A program made the translations under genes and the position numbers. A stretch of 64,000 bases of DNA from Pseudisothecium myosuroides. Taxonomy: Eukaryota > Streptophyta > Bryopsida > Hypnales > Lembophyllaceae. The notes below the pieces were generated by a model. It searched no databases and had not been told where the DNA came from. It worked only from the letters and a program-made list of their open reading frames with translations. The DNA is taken from positions 14,260,001 to 14,324,000 of the forward strand of contig OX637296.1 in the NCBI GenBank assembly GCA_951799445.1, given 5' to 3'. This document shows positions 38,326 through 50,696 of the stretch, piece after piece (the first letter of the stretch is position 1; every line of letters begins with the position of its first letter).

Positions 38326-40500
38326 AAATAGTTAAAAATTCAATTTTACATGAAGAGTCATTTGTCTTAATACTATGGAATGATGCGGAATTTTGAAAAG
38401 ATTGTACTATCAAATATTGGGTGCTTGCAAGGAATTTGTACATGATTTGTTGCTCTCAATCCAATGTAGCCTTGATTTTTTCTAGATTGCTTCAAATTGA
38501 AAAGGCTTTTTTTTATCTAGAAGATAAAAAAATATGGCCAATGTTTAAACTTTTATGTAGATTGTACCTAGGAAGATGAAGCACAAAATAACTAAATGAG
38601 TAGAAGATCTAAAAAAGAGTAAAATTTCAAGTGAATAGGAACTTCAACATTCCCAACCAAATTAATTTTATGAAATAACTAAAAATCAAAATGAATAGAT
38701 CATAGTATCCACTTTTATTGTGAATTTCAAGTACATTAGATCATTACTCCCAAATTCATACGTGAAAAAGTTGACTATGACATGCAAAAAATAACAAAAA
38801 ATATAATAACTACACCTAATTGCAATTCCCACCTAATTAATTGCACCACCACGTACACCCTATCTTTATTTTAAAACCTAAATTTTGGATAGTCATTCTT
38901 GTTGTTTGATTTTTGTACCAACATGCATGAAGAAAAGAAGAACATGTGGTAGCAATAGATTCAAGTTTTGAAATGAAGATGGGCATTACAAAAAATCTGG
39001 GCCTTGTATAGGGCCGTTTCAATTTTGGCGGATGTGCACATACATTGAAATATATATTTTAATTAATTAATTAAATAAATGATAAAAACTTGTTTTTTAA
39101 TCAAAAATTTGACGGGGCACACTGGTTGACTACTCACCTTATAGATTCTTTGACAGCCAGTTTGGGTTGATATTTCTTGTAAATGCATATTTTCATGCTA
39201 GAAAGTCACCCTCCCATGGCTTGAAATTTTCTTTAATGGTTGTGCATTGTAATGCAACAAGGTAGGAGTCACAATTAGAGTATGCTTACATTGATACAAA
39301 GTCTTTTTTTTTCCAACCACCCTATGACAACACCCAAACTCTTGAATCTGTCTTCACCAAAATTACCACTCTTTATTATCCGTGGAGAGAGCCGGCATTC
39401 AATGTCTTGACGATGAATGTTTCGGGAAGACGGTGCAATTCACATTATTTTCCTACACCAGCTTGCATAAACAATTTGACTTTTCCAATCAAAGGTAGGG
39501 TTTATCAAAATTGGTTGGTTCACAATCGATTATTAATAGTAGAACCACCCAAAGTCGACCACTTAAGCGATTCCGCGCGCAATGTTAATTTTCAACCTTG
39601 TAGAAAGATAGAAATGACAAACATTGCCAATTTTTTGTGATTTTTTTTCCTTGAATTCAAATTACTATGAATTTTGGAAGCCCAAAGTTGGCCTGAACCC
39701 ATACCCAATCTATAGACTCTGTGAATTCCAATCATTCAAGAACTACTAGCCCGCTCATTACTTCCTATTTTCTTGCTCACTACTTTGGAACGTGTGTCAT
39801 GACTTTATTAGTCCCAACCTTGAAAAGGTAAAAAGAACGCATTCCAAGCTTGGTTGGAAATTTGTGCCAACCTTGGTTGGAAATGAATGTACCCTACATG
39901 TGGGATATGGCTCCCTGGTTGGCAATGGATGGTTCTACCACATAACTTAAGGTTAATAGAATCCAATTCCAAGTTTTCAACATCCAAATTTTTTTGGATA
40001 TCAAGTATATGTTGATTATGAGAATGTACAGATTTTGTTTCAGGATATTTACCAACCAAAGTTAATCCTTAACCCCTAAGAGCATCTTTAGTCCGCCTTC
40101 TATGGATGCACTGCAATGGCAAGTTCTGCGTGGGTTACAAAAAAACACCAAAATCCTGACCCAATGATAACGACACCTTTCACATTATCTTCACAGGCTC
40201 GGCATTTCCTGGCTTTCACATGGCAAAAATTGGTCCTTAGTTGTGCCCTCCAAACTCCTTTGCACTCCTTGGTCAACAACAATAATTGCAACAATTGAGT
40301 GCAGATTCGAGATCGTGCAAGTGTAGGAGTTGCTACAAACCTTTCCCATCACCCGCTTCCATGTCTGCGCCGTTCAGGGTTTAGAATACCGTCATTGCAT
40401 TGAAGCACCTGCAACAGGAAAAGCCACAATGAAAAAAAAGGAGACGGAAATTCAAATTACATGTACCATTGTAGTGTCTTTTTATGGGCGTAGCATTGAG
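38326..40500. other. AT-rich spacer with one orphan TTAACCCCTAAG end
   Basis: No supported gene. Short frames near 39407-39640 and 39808-40059 have no domain. CTTGGTTGGAAA is repeated at about 39849 and 39872. A TTAACCCCTAAGAGC sequence at about 40069-40083 resembles a MITE tip but has no recognisable body or partner. Confidence 0.3.
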
Positions 40501-40504
40501 GACA

Positions 40505-41720
40505 CTCTAAAGGATCAATGCCTTTTTTTTGCCAAAAAACACTCAAAGCTGCCATTTCTATTGCAAATGGTAAAAAAAACTGAAAATTATAGTTTTTGCA
40601 CATCTAACCGTTGGATCTTACACCTAACCAGTATAAAACATTAGATGTTTTTTTGGGGGTCGGGAGGGCCGTTTCAGGCCCGTTCCCGACGCTGGTCCCC
40701 CCCGCAATTTTAGGGAACGGCTGTTCCCGATAAAAAAATTTCAAAAAAAAAAAAAAAAAAAAATTTTTTTTAGTCTTGAAATGAAAAAAAAACAGAAAAA
40801 AAAATTTCATTTTTTTTAAAAAAAAAAATGTATTTTTTTTCCGACGTGACAGTCGCTCGGCCACGTCAGCGAGCTGCCGCGGCCCTGAATTCGGCAGTTC
40901 CCACAGCTGGGAACACGCAGCCCTCTAGGAGGCTGAAATCTCATCTAATGATGTAGGGATTAAATTTCAATAATTTTGATCCCACAAATTGCAAGATATC
41001 TACGTTTAAAGAGAAGAAAACCATTTTTTTTTGCATATTGTGGAACTAGATTATTTGCCTTTGAACCTTTTTAACTTAAACTACTTTTGCACTACAAAAT
41101 TTTGAGGTTTAAATCTTTATAGTGGGGAATTGAGTTGAGAGCGTACTTTGAAAAAACCTTTCAAAAAATTTAATTTTCATTATTAAAAGAATTATTAAGT
41201 AGAAGTAGGTACAAGATAGAAGGAAAAATCTAAATTATTGATATGTCTAAGATGGAATTAAAATGCACTAATCTCAAGGGTGAGATTGTTTAAACAAGCG
41301 AACTAAACCATATGGATCTTTTTTTTGAAAAATTGTAAAAATTGCTTTTAGCAATGAATCCTACAAGTCATTTTTTCAAGAAGATGCTTAGGCTATCTGA
41401 AAAACAAGATTGTCCATAATTTTCACATGACTTATCCAAACAAAATGACTCAAAGCTTTCTATGTAGATAAAAATATAATCTATGAGAAAAAAAATTTAA
41501 TTCAAATTTTAAAATTCTTTTTTTGTCGCCTGTTCTCCCTTGATTTGAACTTATTTGGGCATAACATTTGTTCTAGGTCACCAATTGAAAAAAAATCATA
41601 CAAAGATAATCAATTTTTCTATCATCAAATTTTTTTCAAAAAATCATGTCAAAAATTGAGACCACAAGTATCTATCCAAAAAACAATTTGTCCTCCAAAG
41701 GAACAATGGTCCTTTAGGGG
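40505..41720 (+). mobile_element. Family-A MITE (copy 5) carrying a nested insertion
   Basis: The left end is decayed (CTCTAAAGGATCAATGCC) and the right end is perfect (GGTCCTTTAGGGG followed by TTAA at 41721-41724). The body matches copies 1 and 2 on both sides of a 312-bp foreign insert at 40639-40950, for example the block with CACATTGTAGAACTAGA-type sequence and the end block GTCC..AAAGGAACAATGG. Confidence 0.65.
40639..40950. mobile_element. Nested short element, unclassified, GC-rich arms with a poly(A)/poly(T) core
   Basis: The 312-bp insert in a family-A element is bounded by the inverted tips CATTAGATG and CATCTAATG. Its arms are GC-rich (GGGAGGGCCG, GGGAACGG..CCGTTCCC-type palindromes), unlike everything around it, and its centre is made of long A and T runs that could form a hairpin. 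The target duplication is not clear. It has no coding capacity. Confidence 0.5.
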
Positions 41721-41724
41721 TTAA

Positions 41725-42975
41725 ACAACATCTACGACATCCACTTGTCTACATGGCAATCCAAAGAAAAATTAAAATCCTCTTTGAAGCAAGGTATGGT
41801 TCTTGTTTAGCTTGCCCAAAGTTTGTGCAATCATGGCATGTAAAAGTAAATAGTGTAATATAGTACTTTGACTTTGTAGCTTGGATGTGATGCTTCACAA
41901 GCTATATTCACTATTGAAGTGGGTCTAGTAGGTTGAAACATTCCAAAAGAAATATTTTTTGTCAATGATTCTTTCCAAACTAAGCCTGAATAAAAGGACT
42001 TAGCCTATTGTTTAAAGATTAATTTTCATAACTTTTACGTGTCGTACACAACTACACATGCCAATAACTGGTCACATATGACTCACCACTATAGTAGTTT
42101 CTTAGTCAATGGACATTAATCAAAACTTATTATTTTAGAAATGGTAAATACTGATGGAGTTGGCTACCAAGTACAACAAAAAAGTTTAAGTTTTTGAGGA
42201 AAATATTGTGATCTTTCTCAATTTGAGTTAGCATAGCTTTGTATCCATCCATATCTTAAGTTAGACTATTTGTTTTGTTTTGTTTTGTTTGTTACAATGA
42301 GATCTTTTGGACCGTGCATCCTCCACTTGCATTCTTAGTATTGTCAGAAAGCTCTCTTTGAGGAGGGGTGCGTGAAATTTGTTTCATGGAGTTTGTTTCG
42401 TGGCGTTTGCACATACAGTGGGAAAATTATGCATTTTTGAGTTATTTTTGGATCTTAAATTATTCTAAATTATGGATCTTAGTCGTTCATTTCTTTGTCA
42501 TGTCCCTTTTGTTTTTGGCTTGTGCTTTAATTATATTTGACTTTGTGGAGAAGTTTTTTTGCTTTGCTTTTGCTTTAATTAACTTTTATTTTGTAATATG
42601 CTTTACTTAACTTTTGCTTTGTAATAATTTTACTAAACTCGGTAGAATATAAATAAAAAGATGTTATATATAAATTATGGATTTTTGATTTATTTTCAAA
42701 TTATAAAATTATTTCCACTTTTATTTTGGTTGTGACAACAACACAGGGCACACTAGTAATGATGATGAAATTGGCAAATTTAGAATTTTAGTTTGTACAG
42801 AGAAGATCCCATTGTATCTACTTTTGAGGATAAAGCTTTGCTATATTAATCTATTAGTAATTGTGATTCAATATTGACTTTAGAGTAACCACAATCATCA
42901 AGATCGTAGTCTGAGTAGAAGGTTCAAGGACTTGCAAGTACTGAACAATTTGATTTCCCTACCCATCTAATTGAT
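41725..42975. other. AT-rich spacer upstream of the F-box gene
   Basis: No supported gene; the 80-aa frame at 42368-42610 is a run of hydrophobic, Phe-rich codons typical of AT-rich noncoding DNA. A five-fold TTTTG run lies at about 42268-42291. The promoter of the F-box gene should lie here, but I cannot point to it. Confidence 0.3.
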
Positions 42976-44267
42976 GTGCATTTCAAGTGTGAGATGACGA
43001 AAACCCAAGAGATGAAAAAGATCAAACCCCACTCTACTGAGGAGATTCTTAGCAAATCCATGTCCAACTCAATATGGAAAGATTTGCCTCCTGAAGTGCT
43101 TGAGAATGTATTGGCTTGTCTTCCAATGCATGTACTTTGTCGCTTCCGTTTGGTTTGCAAGAAATGGAATCATCTCATCTCTCAACCAAGCTTTGCAACG
43201 CTTCGGGCCTTTTTCTCCTCGCAAAATGTCCTCAATCTTCGTCTCTCCGAAAATGATTTACGGAGAAATGACAACAAGCTCGGAGTGGCATGTACAAGAC
43301 CCAATGGAAAAGCGTTCCTACAAGTTGTCTGATTCTTTCATCATGGATTCTTATCTTTCTAGAGGATTAAGGAAGAGAAATTTGCATTTGAACTGGTGCA
43401 AGTACACATTAGCTGCAGATGGAGAGCTCATCTACACAATGTATTTTGCACTAGATTGGGCAACAACTCCGCAAATGCACGTTGTTTGCAACCCTGTGAC
43501 CAAGAGCTTCCATGAACTTCCGGAATTACCTGAATTTCGGGAATTTTACAACCGCAATATTGTAGTCATGTCAGTAGACAATGCAACCCAAACCTACAAA
43601 ATCGTAACTATGGAGTTGTATTTGACCAAGAATGAACCAGGAAGTCAAAACCTATTTTTATATGAGTCTGCGACCTCGACATGGAAGAAACTTTGTGAAG
43701 CACCGGGCGTTGGACTTTCTATTTGTTCCGGCATCTTGATGAGGGGGATTTTCTACGCGTTGTTTGTAGACTTATCTAGTATACCCTTTGGGCACGAGTT
43801 TTACACAATTGTGCTATACTCGTGTGATTTAGTGATAGGTGCATGGTGCAAAATCGATGTTGACTTTCCTCTTCTCTCAATTGATGCAGAAAAAAAATCC
43901 ACAACTGGTAGTTAGCTTAGGTCAGTTGTACATGGTGAGGTTTGCTAGACGCAGGACTCAGAAAATGAGGTTAAGCATTTGGAAGATTGTGGTGGAGACG
44001 AAGGAGGTGGTGCAAGTGGCAAGGCATCAAAATTTCTTTAAACTCTCCAAAGAGATGATTCAAATGAGCAAGCACAAGGAAATGCCGGTTGTTGTGGGAT
44101 GTGCGGATTCAATCATCATTTCGTGCAAGGAAGAGCACGTCAAATTCGACTTGTTGGAGAAAAGTTGGCAGGAGCTACCACGTGGTACTTGGGACAAGGG
44201 CATTGATACTATGTCTAATGGTATTTGTGCTTATAGTGGTATTTGTGCTTGCCTTGTAGACTTTTGA
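42976..44267 (+). pseudogene. F-box protein gene (Kelch/FBA-like C-terminus), frame broken twice
   Basis: Three overlapping plus-strand frames together encode one F-box protein: 42976-43332, 43100-43915 and 43839-44267. The first holds the F-box (IWKDLPPEVLENVLACLP..LVCKKWNHLIS), which docks to SKP1 in an SCF ubiquitin ligase. The second and third hold a substrate-recognition region with the beta-propeller motifs typical of plant F-box/Kelch-type proteins (VCNPVTKSFHELP, LFLYESATSTWKKL, FDLLEKSWQELP). Each step needs a +1 change of frame: the first somewhere in about 43205-43290, the second at or near a run of eight A at 43890-43897. Codon-level conservation on both sides suggests recent inactivation, or homopolymer errors in the assembly in an active gene. 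ATG codons at 42976 and 42994 are candidate starts. An intron does not explain the shifts well. Confidence 0.65.
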
Positions 44268-45957
44268 AATTGTGTCTAGAAGCTTGATTGTTGTTGTCAA
44301 TCAGAATTTGTATTTAATAGCTATTTGAGGTGCTTAAGATTGTTGTCTTAAGATGGTCATATGCTCATCGTAGAATATGCTCATCTGAAGACTGATGTGA
44401 AGGAAACTGGTGGCGAGCTCTACTTTCGGTGGTTCCAACAGTTTGCACTTTTGAAAATTAATGCTCTTGTCCACATGGTTGAAAATCGGTACTTCGGTCC
44501 GCAGAATTTTTTCTCCATTTTGTCATCAAGAAACTGTGAGCTCACAGTCACTAAGGCACCGAGTGGAGTTCTGTTGAATTTGGGAAGGCCTCACAACTTC
44601 TTGAAGGAGCAGACAGTCGGTGTGTGAGTGGTGTTAAGGTAGAAGGCTTGGAAAGCATTCATCTAAGGAGAAACATGCATCTGTGGAGAAATGTGGTGAT
44701 GTAAATATTTTTCACGATATTTTCGTAAGAAGAGAACTGAGCAACAGTTTAGATGAGATTTTCATCATATTTATCAGAGTCAGAATGAATTAGTTACTAA
44801 TTTTTGAAGTGGAAGGTGTCTAGGGCGCTATTTATGTTCCTAGACTACAACAGTAATGAATACAGAGGAGTCCTTAAATAGAGCAAGTGAGTGCAGTAAG
44901 CAAGAAATTGGATGCTCTGAACGTTCATGTCAGTGTTACAAGCATCCACATAAAGACCAAAATGACGAATGGGGATGTGTATTCTGCCCACTGCTGCCAG
45001 ACAATAGTCATTAATAAAGTTTTTTAGTGAGTCGAAAATGGACTGTACAGAAATTTCAATCCGTGTCAGAGTGACGCTGTTGAGCACCACAGGTGGTCCT
45101 CATACAAGTACTAAAAGCCTTAAATCGCCTGCTCCGAAGCCCAAAAAAGCGCAGTACAGGACTGAAAATAGCGCACAGAAAAGCCAGGTGGTCGTCATAC
45201 ACACATTGGAAAACCTTAAATCGCCCAGTTCGAAGCCCCAAAAGTGCTGGGTGGAACCAAAAATCGAGCACTAACAAGCCAGTAATCACGCTCTGACAAA
45301 CCCTAAGTGGCGCAGTGAGAAGCCCAAAATGGCCGACTTCATCTGGCAAGCTGTGAATGTGGCTCCGCAACTCTGGAAGAGCCGTTGGGGCGTGGCGCAG
45401 GCTGGATTTTCATTGCCCGCAGGCCCCGGCAGTCATTGTTCGCCACCCCATTCATCCGTTCACTGGCTCTTGCAGGAAGCCGTTCGCAGCAGTTCGAAAT
45501 TTGCATAGGGCGACGAATCTCCCCACCAAAGCTGCTTGACAGAGGCGCAGCTGAAACCTCCGCGCCCTGAGTGTTTAAATTCTCCCGCCCGTCGACACCG
45601 ATGCTTCATTGCTCAGTCGTTTCTCTTCCTTCTCGTAGTTGTTGTGCAGGTCGTGGGAGATGAAATCGCCTCCAAGCTCCATCTTCACAGCTCTGTTGTC
45701 CAGTTCTTGGAGTGCTCCATTGACTGCTGCAAACCTGCTTCAAGAACTTCAGAGGCCCAAGGTAAGCTCAATTGACCCTTCTTCTTCCCATCTCGTTCTG
45801 TGATGTAGCGTATATTTCCTTTTTTTCCTACTTAGCAGCTTTCTGTTGTGTGCAGATGGAGTCCAGAGGAGTGCAAAGCCATTCACTGCGGCAGTTCTTC
45901 TCCATTGCAGGTAAATACTTCCCTTCTTTTTGATTATGTACATGCTTTTCTTGAAAC
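44268..45957. other. Spacer with degenerate direct repeats next to the transposase
   Basis: At about 45095-45340 a block is repeated two to three times: GGTGGTC.TCATACA, CCTTAAATCGCC, and GAAGCCCAAAA, with a period near 105 bases and loosening towards 45340. The segment 45360-45780 is GC-richer, with short frames on plus but no domain. These repeats could belong to the terminal region of the pogo-like element, whose transposase relic ends at 45958. Confidence 0.4.
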
Positions 45958-48821
45958 TTAAATCGGTCTTTGGTGATGCTGCGACGTGTAGTAAATGTTC
46001 TGCTGCGCGTTTCCTGCAGGAGGGCCTAATCTCGTGTAGGCATAGAAGTTGCTTCCGTTGTGCATACTTGTATTGGCTTGCATGTTGGTCACAAAAAATG
46101 CTGCTGCCTGCTGCATCTGTTGGTGGACTACTGCACCGCACCTCACTGCCGCATGAACTTCTTGCAGAGGAGGTACTGTCCTCGTATCCTCCCCTCTTTT
46201 CTTCATTCTTCGCCTCAGTATTGCCAGCTCTTGGTTCTCTTTGCAGATGGGAGGGATTACCCCGCAGTATGGTGCTCGATAGCCTAGGACAAGGGCGTTC
46301 TTTCGAATAGCAGCGTGTAGCCTCTCTCCTTGGGCTTTGACACTTTTGATGCTCCAAAGTTCATTATGCTTCCTCTTTTGCTTTGCTGCCTCCGCTCGGA
46401 CTTGCTTCTCTTCTAATTTCTTCTTCTTCTCTTGTGCTCTTTGTTCTCTGGTTTCCTCTTTCTCTAACCTCCTCCTTTCTTGTTCTTCTGCAGCTTCTTC
46501 TCTTCTGGCCGCCATATCTTCTAGATGTTGGAGATGCTGATCTTCTGTAAGAAGGATAGATTTGTGGTAGTCTATCCGTGGTTCCATTTTAGTTTTCGAA
46601 ATGGCAGGGACCTGAATTCGTGGGAGCTGAAGAAGCTCTGTAAATCCATTTTTTTGTACATCAGATTGCCCTGCAGTAGCTTGATCATCTTCATCCTCTG
46701 AACTTGTTTCATTTGCTTGTCCACTTTGTTCTGCATCTTCAACATCTACCTGCACATAGTATTGTTGACAACTTGAAGGCTGTACTGGTTCTTCATCAAA
46801 TATTTCTTAAATCTCCCATGCCTCTAATTCATGTTGTGGCTCATCTTCACTTAGGCTGTCTGCTGTGTCTGTTGGTCGTGCTGCAGTCTTCTCATAAACT
46901 TGACTGGTTCCCATTTTAGAATTCATGGCTGCTGAATTGATGGGATAGATGCCTATTGTTGAGAAACCCTTTGTGATGTTCTTAATACTTAGAGCTCTCC
47001 GAAGACCTAGCGAAACCTAGGAGGCTAACTCTTCTTTTTGTGGCACCTGACCTTCATGACTTCGTGTCCATCTATCCCTGTATGCCCTGAATGAGTATTT
47101 AAATGGCTTGAAACATGTCACGTCTAAGGGTTGCATGGCATGTGAAGTGTGGGAGGGGAATGTGAGTAAGTCTAGCCCTTTTGCTACAGCTAGTTTTATC
47201 ACTTCTAGGGTCACATGACTCCCATGTCCATCCAAAATCAGAAGGTGTCTACTGGTTGGGGACAAGCCATAGTATTTGGCCAGATTGTACAAAAATGATG
47301 CATCCACTCTTTGAATAACTCATTTGTCATCCAGGCTTTTGGCTGCATAGCCATGACAGCTCCCTTCTCCCCTGTCTTCTGCAAAAAATTTCTTGATTTC
47401 TTCTTTCCCTTGAAAATATAAAAGTTAGGTAGGCTGTCACCTCTTGCATTGATACAAGATAAAACCGTTAGCCACTCTCTGGAGTCTGGAGTGACTGTGT
47501 GGACACTTCGACATCCCCTTCTTGCTATTACAAAAGCTCCACCTCCTTTTCCAGCTTGGGCTCCGCTCTCGTCGCAGTTCCATATTTGTTCTGGTTCAAA
47601 ATGGTATGTCTCATAGAGTCTTTGCAGATTAGCATAGAAAGTACCTACTGCTTCTGGACACAAATTCTTGGCTCTGTTTTGCTCTAATCCTTGGGCTCTT
47701 CTGATGGTTAATTCAGAATGTCTTCTTTTGAAGTACTTGACCCACCCTGGACCAGGAATCCCATCCTTGAAAGGGGTCACCCTTGCCTGGGTAAGTACTC
47801 CCACTTTCTCCCTTAACCCTGCTATAGTTAAAGGGAATCCCAACGTCTGCATTTTGATCAAATAATCTACAAGTTCGTCCTCTTCATCATATGTTAACAC
47901 CCCTTCTTTCCCTCTTCTTCTTTGTGTGGTGATTCCATAAATGTGTCCTCTTAATGTTGAAGCTGGAATTCCATGATCTCTGCCAGCTGCTCTGATGGGG
48001 ACTCCATCGTCAACATCAACGATGGCACTTCTTAATGCTGCTGATGTCCAATTTCCGTTTTTTCTGATTCTACCACGTCCTCTGCCAGTTCCAGGTGCTT
48101 GGGAGGGCAGAGGATTCAAAGTTGGAGACATACCTCGTTGGGATGTCGGTGGACGTGCTGCAGCGCTGATCTCCTCTACTCCTGCGCTGTCTTCAACATG
48201 TCGTTTTCCCATCGCCCGGGTGGTCCGCAGTGGCGTTGATGTGGCGCCCACGATTGATGGAATTGCGGGCGGGTTGCAATACTGCCTGCGAGCAGGTAGA
48301 GTGGCTGCAATGGCCCCCACCACGGGCAAAGTCCCCCCAAATCGCTGCTTTTTGTTGGCAACTTGACGACTGGGACCAGCTCCTTCTCCGTAATCCACCT
48401 CGTCGAACTGTGGGCTCGCTTCGTCATTTGGTGAGGAAATCCGCCGCTGCTCCTCCATGTTGTCACTGTCGCTTCTGAGAAAGCGTCGCAGCTCACTGGC
48501 TGCCCTTGCTGCTCCAGTAACATGGCCGGATTGTGGTCCTGGTCGAGGCCGAAGTATTGTTTGGGGCTCCAAGAATTCACCATCGGGTCCCTGCAAGCTT
48601 GTGCCTCCCATGTTATACTCCATTTCGAAAGCCGCCATTTCCTCGAACCAATGCTTTTCTTCCTCGTGCTTGGCCCAAGAGAATAAATCCTCATTCTGCT
48701 CGTCCGACAATTCCTCTTCATCTTGACAGTAATCCGATTGACTACTTCCCCACTCTCTTTTTCTGTAGCCACTACCTTCACTTCCGTCACTTTCTTCATT
48801 TGAGAAACCACTGTCACTCAT
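45958..48821 (-). pseudogene. Decayed pogo-like (Tc1/mariner superfamily) transposase
   Basis: Reading from ATG 48821: an acidic Ser/Glu-rich N-terminus, a psq-type helix-turn-helix (ALRSAIVDVDDGVPIRAAGR..ASTLRGH), a CENP-B-type DNA-binding domain (LIKMQTLGFPLTIAGLREKV..WVKYFKRRH) and a DDE_1 catalytic core with WNCDESG (first Asp), LILDGHGSH (second Asp) and QPLDVTCFKPFK (third Asp). The acidic residues survive, but the frame shifts within about 47240-47310, between the first and second Asp. In-frame stops follow at about 47024 (TAG where Trp is expected) and about 46807 (TAA). Downstream coding continues to 45958 as an acidic and then Glu/Arg-rich coiled-coil tail. So this copy cannot make transposase. 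Element ends were not found. It is the natural candidate relative for the source of the Emigrant-like MITE at 27 kb. Confidence 0.85.
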
Positions 48822-48849
48822 GCTGCTACTCTCAATCAAACTCTCAATC

Positions 48850-49017
48850 AAAGTTGGAATCAGTAAAATTAGTTTGTTGATGAATCTTGTAAGCAAAGTT
48901 TGTCAATCTAAGCTAAAGTAAGTGGAATTTTAGCTCATATCTCTTCTAAGCAAAGTACTCTCAATCTCAGCTAAAGTTCGTGTAATTTCAGCTCATCAAT
49001 CTTCTAAACAAAGTCTG
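48850..49017. repeat. Short tandem repeat next to the transposase start
   Basis: Two clear copies and one weak copy of a roughly 57-base unit containing AGCTAAAGT, ATTT.AGCTCAT and CTTCTAA.CAAAGT. It lies just upstream of the transposase start codon and may be part of the subterminal region of the element. Confidence 0.5.
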
Positions 49018-49276
49018 GAGTGTATACTTCGTGAAATCATGTGTAGAAATCATTTCTCTTCTGTCAATAATTTTTGCAATTTCTTGCATTGTAGAGTCCT
49101 AGAATGGTGAAACTGCAAGAGCAACCGCCAATTTTGGGCCCTCTTTTTTTAATATAATTTATTGTATTTAATAGTATTGAACCTAGAAGTTCACTACTAA
49201 TTTGTAAACCGACGGTTGATTTATCTTAAAGCACGCCTCTTCTATTTTAAATTGTTCAGGAGTTGCCAGTATATTG

Positions 49277-49359
49277 ATTGCTTGCGACTGCCAAATGGAA
49301 CTTTGTTTTTTATAAATTGAATGCTTGTGACCGCCAAATGGAACTTTGTTTTTTATAAG
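49277..49359. repeat. Direct repeat, two copies of about 43 bases
   Basis: Two adjacent copies of a unit with GCCAAATGGAACTTTG followed by TTTTTTATAA. They are nearly identical. Confidence 0.6.
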
Positions 49360-49682
49360 CTAGAAAATATCATGCAGAACACATTGTCATTCAAACCAGT
49401 CCCCACCCTAAATCGACATTAACTCTGTTCCACCAAGTACAGTCACATTTCAGATTTTGCTCTTTAAGCGCTCAAATATGAGCATTAAGCATACTCTTGG
49501 GTAACTCCTTCCAACTTTGTCATACTCAGAAAGCACGCACTCAGGACCTCACTTTTTCATCGCTGACACTTTGTTTCATTCTTGTCAGCGTCTGCACTGT
49601 TTCAGAGACGTTGGTAGGGGCGCATCAAAATGCCCGAACTGTTCTCGAGCCTTCTACCTTAGTAGCAAGAAACTAAGCTTAA

Positions 49683-50330
49683 CCCCAAAATGAGCCTGAG
49701 GACATAATGTGTCCTCAACCAATTTTTGAAGTTAAATAAAACCTTACCAAAATATTATTTTTAGTAGTTTATATTTTTGAAAAAATTCTTTTTGAAGTTT
49801 AGTTTTAGCTTCAAAAATCTGATTTTGAAAATGATTGATTATGATTTTTCTATTCAAGATTTTGCGCATGGGTGTTCATTGTAATCTTGACTTCTATAGT
49901 GTTGAGGGCTCTTGGGAATGAGCCTCAAATACACTAGATCTTTGAGAAAAAATCACATTAGAAATTCATTTAAAAAAATTGTAGAGTAGAATTTGAGAAG
50001 TCATAAATTGATCGGGGTTATGCATATTAGGTCCTTTAACCTCATATTTTTTTGGTGGCCAAATTTTTAGATTTGACATGTGAAAAGAGGATTGAAAGAC
50101 TTCAAATCACTTACGCAGTTTTAACACTTTCATGATCAAACATTATAATCTTTCAATCCATAAGAGATATTGTTGAGTTTTTTATTTCTAATGTGATCTC
50201 TAACATGTCTAGTTTGATTTTATACAGTTACAATTCTAAAAGAATTGATACAACTTATCAAAATGTTGGCTTTTAATTCAATTTAAAGCAAATTCCTAGA
50301 AGCTCAAGAAATTCCAGGGTCATTTTGGGG
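49683..50330 (-). mobile_element. TTAA-type, piggyBac-like MITE (family B, copy 3, reversed)
   Basis: The 648-bp element has the ends CCCCAAAATGA and TCATTTTGGGG, with TTAA on the left (49679-49682) and TTAG on the right (50331-50334). Its reverse complement aligns with 5922-6565 and 26305-26937 throughout. It is noncoding. Confidence 0.75.
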
Positions 50331-50425
50331 TTAGTAGAAGAAATTATTCGAGTGGGAGAAGATCTGCCTGGAACTTGAAATGTAATGTGTGCATCCCTGG
50401 TCCTTTCTTTCACTAGCATTGTAAA

Positions 50426-50696
50426 CAACCCTTTTTTTTCTTTTTGAGAAAGTGCCAAGATGGCGATCACTTAAAATTTGGTGAAGCATAGTATTTCTAC
50501 ATTCATCCATCTTTTGAAAAAAAAACACTTTTCAATCATATTCATGCACTTTTTCATCCAAATTTGGTGACTTCGTCCACATTTTCAATAGAAATGGAAA
50601 ATTTCTGGCAAAAAAAGATTACTTTTAACTGGCGAAAAGCAGACATTTATTTTGAATTGGTGCAATTTGGCCCATGGTGCCAAAAAAAGGGGGCTA
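50426..50696 (+). mobile_element. hAT-like MITE (family G, copy 3)
   Basis: A 271-bp element starting CAACCCTTTTTTTT and ending AAAAAAAGGGGGCTA. Flanks are ATTGTAAA (50418-50425) and ATTGTAAG (50697-50704), an 8-bp target duplication with one mismatch. The interior shares AAGTGCCAAGATGGCGAT with the other two copies. Confidence 0.65.
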
